NCBI RefSeq assembly: GCF_017591435.1
Contig: NC_059303.1
Coordinates: forward strand, 6,874,860-6,938,859
Source: Portunus trituberculatus
Lineage: Eukaryota > Arthropoda > Malacostraca > Decapoda > Portunidae
Reading direction: 5' to 3'
DNA length: 64,000 nt
The position numbers were made by a program, and so were the translations under genes. This document shows positions 57,130 to 64,000 of the stretch, piece by piece. The notes beneath the pieces are model-generated. The model saw nothing but the letters and a program-made list of their open reading frames with translations. It was not told where the DNA came from and made no database searches. How positions within the stretch are numbered: position 1 is the first letter of the stretch; each line of letters starts with the position of its first letter.

Positions 57130-57973
57130 CTAGTCTAGTACACAAGCAACCTCGCCCATTGTAGTTGCATCACTGTTCCCTCTACCACCTCGCAACACAC
57201 CCACCCATCCACACGTTTAGAAATCAGGGTGTGGGTGCAGCACCTTCACAGACTGTAGGGTCAAAGTTAAGTATCGAAGCACACGAATACCGACTTGAGG
57301 CGCACATCAACACAGAACACACGTACATACACACTCACGGACAAAAAGAAATGTAGGGCAGAGTAGTAAATAAGTAAATAAAAAGTGTGTGTGTGTGGCG
57401 AAGCAAAGCAAGGCCAGTGTACAAATGAGTTTTCCTTCTTGGCCAAACTGGTATGACCTTACGTCTCCTAAAGAGTTTTGTTGAGGTGAAGTGGGCAAAA
57501 AGTAAAGGCGAGGAGGTGGTGAGGTGGAAGTGGTGGTGATTGTGGTGGTGATGGAGGTGTGGTGGAAGTAGTGGAGGTGGTGTTGGTAATGCTGGGGGGT
57601 GTGGTGATTGCAACACACTTCCCTCAGTGACCCGTATCTCCTCCACAACGCATCCACCGCAGTTCACCTCAGACCGGATGGATGGATAGAAGGATGTTGG
57701 CCTGTATTAAAATTTTCACCTATTTCACCCTGTTCTCCAAGTGAATATCCTGAAATCTATAATTTTTTTTGCTTTTCCTCTAGAATCTATAGAATCTTGT
57801 TTATTTATTTATCTATTTATTTATTACGAAGCTAGTTTAATGAAATTTACCTCCTTTCTTTCCTTTCCGTAAAATCTTCCTCCTTTTCCATATAATGTTC
57901 TTGTCGAGTCTATTTATATTCTTTCTTCTTTTCAAGCATTTTCCTGCCCAGTTTATTGAAACGTCATTCTCTT

Positions 57974-57978
<5 letters not shown>
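57127..57978. other. Unique sequence with a GGT-rich patch
   Basis: 57512-57600 has irregular GGTGGT/GGAGGTGG triplets. 57795-57830 has TTTATTTATC words. No gene recognised. Confidence 0.5.

Positions 57979-58029
<51 letters not shown>
57979..58029. repeat. (CT)25 microsatellite
   Basis: 51 bp of CT, the only long plus-strand CT tract right of 44.2 kb. Confidence 0.97.
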
Positions 58030-58033
<4 letters not shown>

Positions 58034-58164
58034 AGAATACCCGGCACGTTGAATCACCCCCTTCCTCCCCTCACTCGTCCCCACGGCTCACTACTTCGCA
58101 GACCCAGACATATATACAGTATTCATGGGGCCATACATCCTAGAGATCTTCTTGGATTGAGTTT

Positions 58165-58260
58165 CACTGATCGCGTGGCTTTGTGGTAAAACTCTCAGCT
58201 CGCAACCGAAAGACTGTCAGTTTGATCCTACAGCACGGTAGCTTTTCAGTGGAAGAGGTA
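58165..58260 (+). mobile_element. Decayed tRNA-like SINE head
   Basis: A-box-like TGGCTTTGTGG at 58176-58186 and B-box-like GTTTGATCC at 58220-58228 have tRNA spacing, with GCTCGCAACC between. The T-arm no longer pairs well. The downstream body is not recognised and no poly-A or CA tail is evident. Confidence 0.5.
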
Positions 58261-59689
<1,429 letters not shown>

Positions 59690-60420
59690 ATATGTGGCGT
59701 GTGACCCGCCGAAGTCCGGGCCGTTGCCGCCGCCCGCCTGAAGGTCATGGAGGGCGGCAGAGAATAGGCAGACACACTGGACAGTCACGCGCGCCGCCCA
59801 AAAGGATCCAGTGTGTCCTTCATTGCCCAACACTTGCATTGCTGCGCCGCATCTCCGTGGCTCACAGGTTATTCATTGAGGCAGAGCGTATAATTCAATT
59901 GTACTCAGTAAGTGTTCGCGTCAACTTGGTGTTGGAACGCGCGTTTACAGGTGTAAGGCACATCACCCGGCGAGGGGAGGCTTGTTACACGCGCGCCGAC
60001 CCCTCACTCACCGCTCACGCACTATGAAATGTGCGAGGACAGACGCGTCCCAGGGGGCCAACCCATTGTGAAGCCTCGACAATCTACGCAGCTTCCGGAC
60101 TAGTTACATCACCATCCGGCGCCCTCACCACCTGGCGTGTGTGAGGGTGTTGGATACCGAAAGAGATCTCCCAGTGCAGCAAATTTGTGCAAGTTGCTAG
60201 GCGGTGGCGGCTGAGCGAGATGGTCACACAGAGGGGGGCTGCGGTGCAGCAACCCATGCTGAGGTGTAAGACATGTTACCTCGCCAACCTGTTTACATTA
60301 ACGGCATCTAATTACTACACCTTTCCTGTCCTTGGCAGATTTTATGAGCCGCTTCCTCGAACCTCCTTCGGCGCATCGTACTTCATCTCCTCGTGATCGT
60401 GGGGAACTCTCGCCCATAAA
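59690..60420. other. GC-rich, CpG-containing island
   Basis: About 730 bp with clearly higher GC and many CG dinucleotides (GCCGCCGCCCGCC, ACGCGCGCCGCCC, GAACGCGCG, ACACGCGCGCCG), no microsatellites, and AT-rich DNA on both sides. CTCAG|TAAGTG and donor- and acceptor-like words occur, but no frame is convincing; the 111-codon plus frame 59692-60027 has no recognised domain. It is a candidate for regulatory or 5' exon sequence of an unseen gene on either strand. Confidence 0.4.
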
Positions 60421-61130
<710 letters not shown>

Positions 61131-61245
61131 TCCGGCTTAGGGTGAAGACTGCCTTACCATATTGATAGGATGTTACTCAAACATACGTGCATGCATTAGA
61201 GCGGTGCAGGGCGAGATTATGTTGTGTCTGTGAATTTATTGTTTT

Positions 61246-61246
<1 letters not shown>

Positions 61247-61282
<36 letters not shown>
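61247..61282. repeat. (AC)18 microsatellite
   Basis: 36 bp of AC, next to the truncated SINE. Confidence 0.95.
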
Positions 61283-61285
<3 letters not shown>

Positions 61286-61286
<1 letters not shown>

Positions 61287-61357
61287 TCGTTCCGTAGGGA
61301 AACGTCTGGCTGTCTCGTCAGAGACTGCAGCAGATCAAACACTGAATTACACACACA
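61286..61357 (+). mobile_element. 3' end of a tRNA-Val-type SINE (truncated copy)
   Basis: CTCGTTCCGTAGGGAAACG through GTCTCGTCAGAGACTGCAGC to GAATTAC plus ACACACACA equals the last 70 bp of the full copy that follows. The head and most of the body are missing. Its CA tail is the exact 5' boundary of the next copy. Confidence 0.9.
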
Positions 61358-61672
61358 GACGGCCCGGTAGCTCAGTGGTTAGAGCGCTGGCTTCACAAGC
61401 CAGAAAACCGGGGTTTGATTCCCCGGCCGGGGGGATATATTTGGGTGTGTCTCCTTTCACGTGTAGCCCCTATTTACCTAGCAGTGAGTAGGTACGGGAT
61501 GTAAATCGAGTTGTTGTGACCTTGTTGTCCCGGTGTGTGGTGTGTGCCTGGTCTCAGCCCTATCCGAAGATCGGAAACAATGAGCTCTGAGCTCGTTCCG
61601 TAGGGTAACGTCTGGCTGTCTCGTCAGAGACTGCAGCAAATCAAACAGTGAATTACACACACACACACACAC
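61358..61672 (+). mobile_element. tRNA-derived SINE (tRNA-Val-like head), copy 2
   Basis: Full-length, about 315 bp. A box TAGCTCAGTGG at 61368-61378; anticodon stem CTGGC/GCCAG around loop TTCACAA, with anticodon CAC at 61394-61396; B box GGTTTGATTCC at 61412-61422 in a CCGG-rich T-arm. The body shares TTTGGGTGTGTCTCCTTTC, GTACGGGATGTAAATCGAG and GAGCTCTGAGCTCG with 11787-12105, and the tail is GAATTAC plus CA repeats. It is a retroposon mobilised by a partner LINE coded elsewhere, not a tRNA gene. Confidence 0.93.
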
Positions 61673-61682
61673 CAGGGTTCAT

Positions 61683-61892
61683 ATTCTGAAACATTTCTGC
61701 GCCGCACCTTCACTACTCTCAAAACGTTCTAATCAAAGTTAGACGGATTTTTACGGGTGTTTTTATGGTTCTAGTGACGAATCAAAACGCCTTCTACATT
61801 AAAATGGGAGAAACACGCGAGAAAAAAAACCGGCTAATCATCTTTATAGCCTTTGAAAATAGTCGTGGTAAGGGAGCACAGCGTTTCTCAAT
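61683..61892 (+). mobile_element. Short inverted-repeat element, family 2, copy 3
   Basis: Begins ATTCTGAAACATTTCTGCG and ends GCGTTTCTCAAT, with CCAGGGTT and GGGCCCAGG flanks that may extend the inverted repeat to 61672-61904. It contains the GCGCCGCACCTTCACTACT and AGCCTTTGAAAATAGTCGTG blocks shared with 4798 (inverted) and 32475. It abuts the CA tail of the SINE. Confidence 0.85.
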
Positions 61893-61904
61893 CCGGGCCC
61901 AGGC

Positions 61905-63452
61905 TCTAGGCAGCAGTGTTTCGGGGACCAGTGTCTCATCCTGCCTTTTTTTCCCTTGGTTCCTCTGACCTTGGGATGAGGGCGAGGTTTTAGTTAGCGG
62001 GAAGTACGTGAGTCAGGCGGGAGGAAGGGAAGGGGAGAGGGAGGGAAAGGGAAGAGTGAATCAAGTGGAGGCGGGGGAAGAGGTAGTATAATTAGAGGGA
62101 AGACAACGAGTCACTATCACTCTTTAAAGTAATGTATGCGTGTATTCATAAAGAAGAAACACGTGCCATGCCAGATATTGTTTCAAGGCCACTAAGTTAC
62201 AGCCAAGTGTTGGGAGGCCTAACTGTACTAGGATTATTTACCGTCTTTACTTGGCAGCTTCATTACTTGCACCACGTTTCCTTCTTTCTTTTTTCTTTAG
62301 TTTTTAATGTAGTAATGAATCTGTCAGCCGCATATGATAAAAACAGAGATTAAAAAGATACACTTCAAAGCTGGGAATAGGAAGCCTTTGCAGAATTTAG
62401 AGTGTAAAGGAAGTATCGCTGAGTTTCATCAGCTGTTGAGGTGATATTAATCCAACACGTTAAGTTAGAAATTCGTTCCTTTACTTTGAAGGTTCCTCAA
62501 CGCCCTTAATTGGCAAGATCCCTCATATTACGCACACTCACTGACAGACAATTGCCGTCCTCCGCCATGCAAGTGTACACGTTTGGTTTGTAAACACATA
62601 TATACGTAGGCAGGTAGGTAGGTAGGTATCTATGTACGAGTATGTATATATAAAATTCAGTCAGAAAAGAGTTGTATTTTAGGTTAACTACTCGTACACT
62701 ATTAATAATTATTATTATATTTCTACCCAAGTAAACGACTAAGTTTGTTTCTTATATAGTAGAATAAATTCATCTGAAATGTGGTAATACTTGGTTAGCG
62801 TCACCAGCCAAGCACTGCAGGCTTCCGGGAATATTTTCCTTGATCATAAAATATACATAAAAAGTTTCCCACGCAAAACCAACACTCCTGTGGTGCTGAA
62901 AAAAAAGTGCACTTCTCAGTGACACGCCAACAAAGGAAGGACGGTCAATTCAACACCGTCATGGCGCCCACCCTTCGGTTCCCGCATCCGTGTTTCTTGA
63001 CGTCACGCGCTCCTCCACCTCTCCAGCCGGGCGCCCAGAGGGAGGAAGAATCAAAGAGTGACCCGCTCCGTGACCTCTCCCGTCCCACGCCTCTCAGAAG
63101 GAATTAAAGCTTTGTGATAGGCGTACCACGCCGTGCCGGGTGGAGTGCTACTGCTTTCCTCCACTGCTTTGAAATTATGAGCTGAACAACATACACACAT
63201 ACATCATGATAACACCTCGGAAAATATTAGTTCCCAGCAATGTCAATTTTACATTAATGGAGCACAATCTTCATTAAATATATACATCACAAAATGAACA
63301 ATTAGCCACGGATGCACACTGCCGCACGGCGTCCCTCACCACACACCGCTGCCCGCCCTCAGAGAAACACCCCTACGGACCACAGTTTTCCGGGAATGTT
63401 GCCTTACAATGGCGCATTTATTTCGCTACACGTCTGTGCACCCTAGCGACCA

Positions 63453-63454
<2 letters not shown>
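61905..63454. other. Unique sequence
   Basis: 62020-62100 is G/A-rich. A short GTAG tetranucleotide run lies at 62609-62628. The frame 62132-62353 is hydrophobic in the middle but has no recognised family. No element seen. Confidence 0.45.

Positions 63455-63533
<79 letters not shown>
63455..63533. repeat. (TG)39 microsatellite
   Basis: 79 bp of TG. Confidence 0.97.
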
Positions 63534-63534
<1 letters not shown>

Positions 63535-64000
63535 ATCTCACGATGAAGGAAGGATGTCAGTCAGCAAAAAGTGGCTGCAGCTATAAAACACCGCCAGGCA
63601 ACAGAGGCCTGCCAATAGCGCTGCCTCTCCACGCACGTTCACAAATCAGCAATTCACTCTGCTGGACGCACACGTGGCTTCGTCAGTGTGGTGACGCAAC
63701 AGGAACAATAATACGTTGATGTGTCCCGCACATTAGATCAAGGCACTAACACCAAGACGACATGGAAAGGGGACAAGTGAGGCTGTTCCGCGGCGAGGCT
63801 ACCATATCCTTGAGTGCAGGGCGGAAGTGATTACGTGGGCTAGGGGAGAATAAGGCGGAGTGTGGAGTCCTGCAAAGATGCACGTGGCCAGGCACACGTA
63901 GATGTAAAGGCAAAGGCGGTAAAAGGTAAAGAAAGTAAAGCATAGATATGAAAAAGCAAAGAGACAAGAAAAAGTTTATATAGCTGCGTCATAAAACTTA
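63534..64000. other. Unique sequence to window end
   Basis: Mixed composition; nothing recognised. Confidence 0.45.

Noticed and set aside
61365..61435. Functional tRNA-Val(CAC) gene
   Set aside because: A and B boxes and the anticodon arm are present, but the acceptor stem does not close and the sequence continues into a SINE body with a CA tail, repeated at 11.8 kb.
62132..62353. 73-codon frame with a hydrophobic middle as a small membrane protein
   Set aside because: No family resemblance, no promoter or splice context, and similar chance frames are frequent here.

Overview
The window looks like non-coding nuclear DNA from an arthropod, most likely a decapod crustacean and possibly a crab. 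About 60 simple-sequence tracts, many of 50-190 bp, interrupt AT-rich filler. tRNA-derived SINEs, small inverted-repeat transposons flanked by TTAA and one hAT element are scattered through it. The lineage is inferred from this texture and from remembered resemblance of several repeats to decapod sequence; no rRNA, mitochondrial or confidently named protein gene confirms it. There is no operon structure, no CRISPR array and no bacterial-style gene.

No complete protein-coding gene can be supported. Almost all long open frames are readings of microsatellites (poly-RE, poly-SL, poly-CV, poly-TH, poly-N, poly-G and so on). Two short segments look like isolated exons: 41100-41135 (start codon plus 12 codons ending at a strong splice donor) and 48985-49092 (108 bp between a good acceptor and a GTGAGT donor, with a two-cysteine pattern loosely like a Ly6/uPAR domain). 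Two TATA-containing core-promoter candidates lie at 49873 and 52772, and a weaker one at 9241. If real, these are parts of genes with long introns that extend beyond what can be read here.

Layout: 1-5 kb holds a 138-bp tandem repeat, a duplicated CT/CA compound microsatellite, purine-rich decayed repeats and a 200-bp inverted-repeat element caught between two copies of a 55-bp direct repeat. 6-17 kb is microsatellite-rich and holds the first tRNA-Val-type SINE. 18-19 kb has a 62-bp minisatellite feeding into a dispersed retro-element-like repeat. 21-31 kb is largely a succession of strongly decayed tandem arrays (unit about 75-140 bp), several with a microsatellite grown inside one unit. 32-36 kb holds two adjacent small transposons, retroelement tails and more decayed arrays. 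39.3-39.9 kb is a hAT element with a perfect 8-bp target duplication. 43-47 kb holds a 300-bp GGA tract, a CT/AT/AG palindrome and a second SINE family. 48-53 kb is the most gene-like stretch. 53.8-54.8 kb has two TTAA-flanked elements. 59.7-60.4 kb is a GC-rich, CpG-containing island. 61.2-61.9 kb is a nest of SINE fragment, SINE and inverted-repeat element.

The most interesting themes are: (a) much of the apparently unique DNA is old, decayed minisatellite; (b) microsatellites appear inside single units of those arrays; (c) complementary dinucleotide tracts recur as close inverted pairs; (d) all three SINEs with tRNA-Val-like heads begin exactly at a CA/GT tract; and (e) GA/CT tract orientation flips near 44.1 kb. 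No clear new gene system was found.
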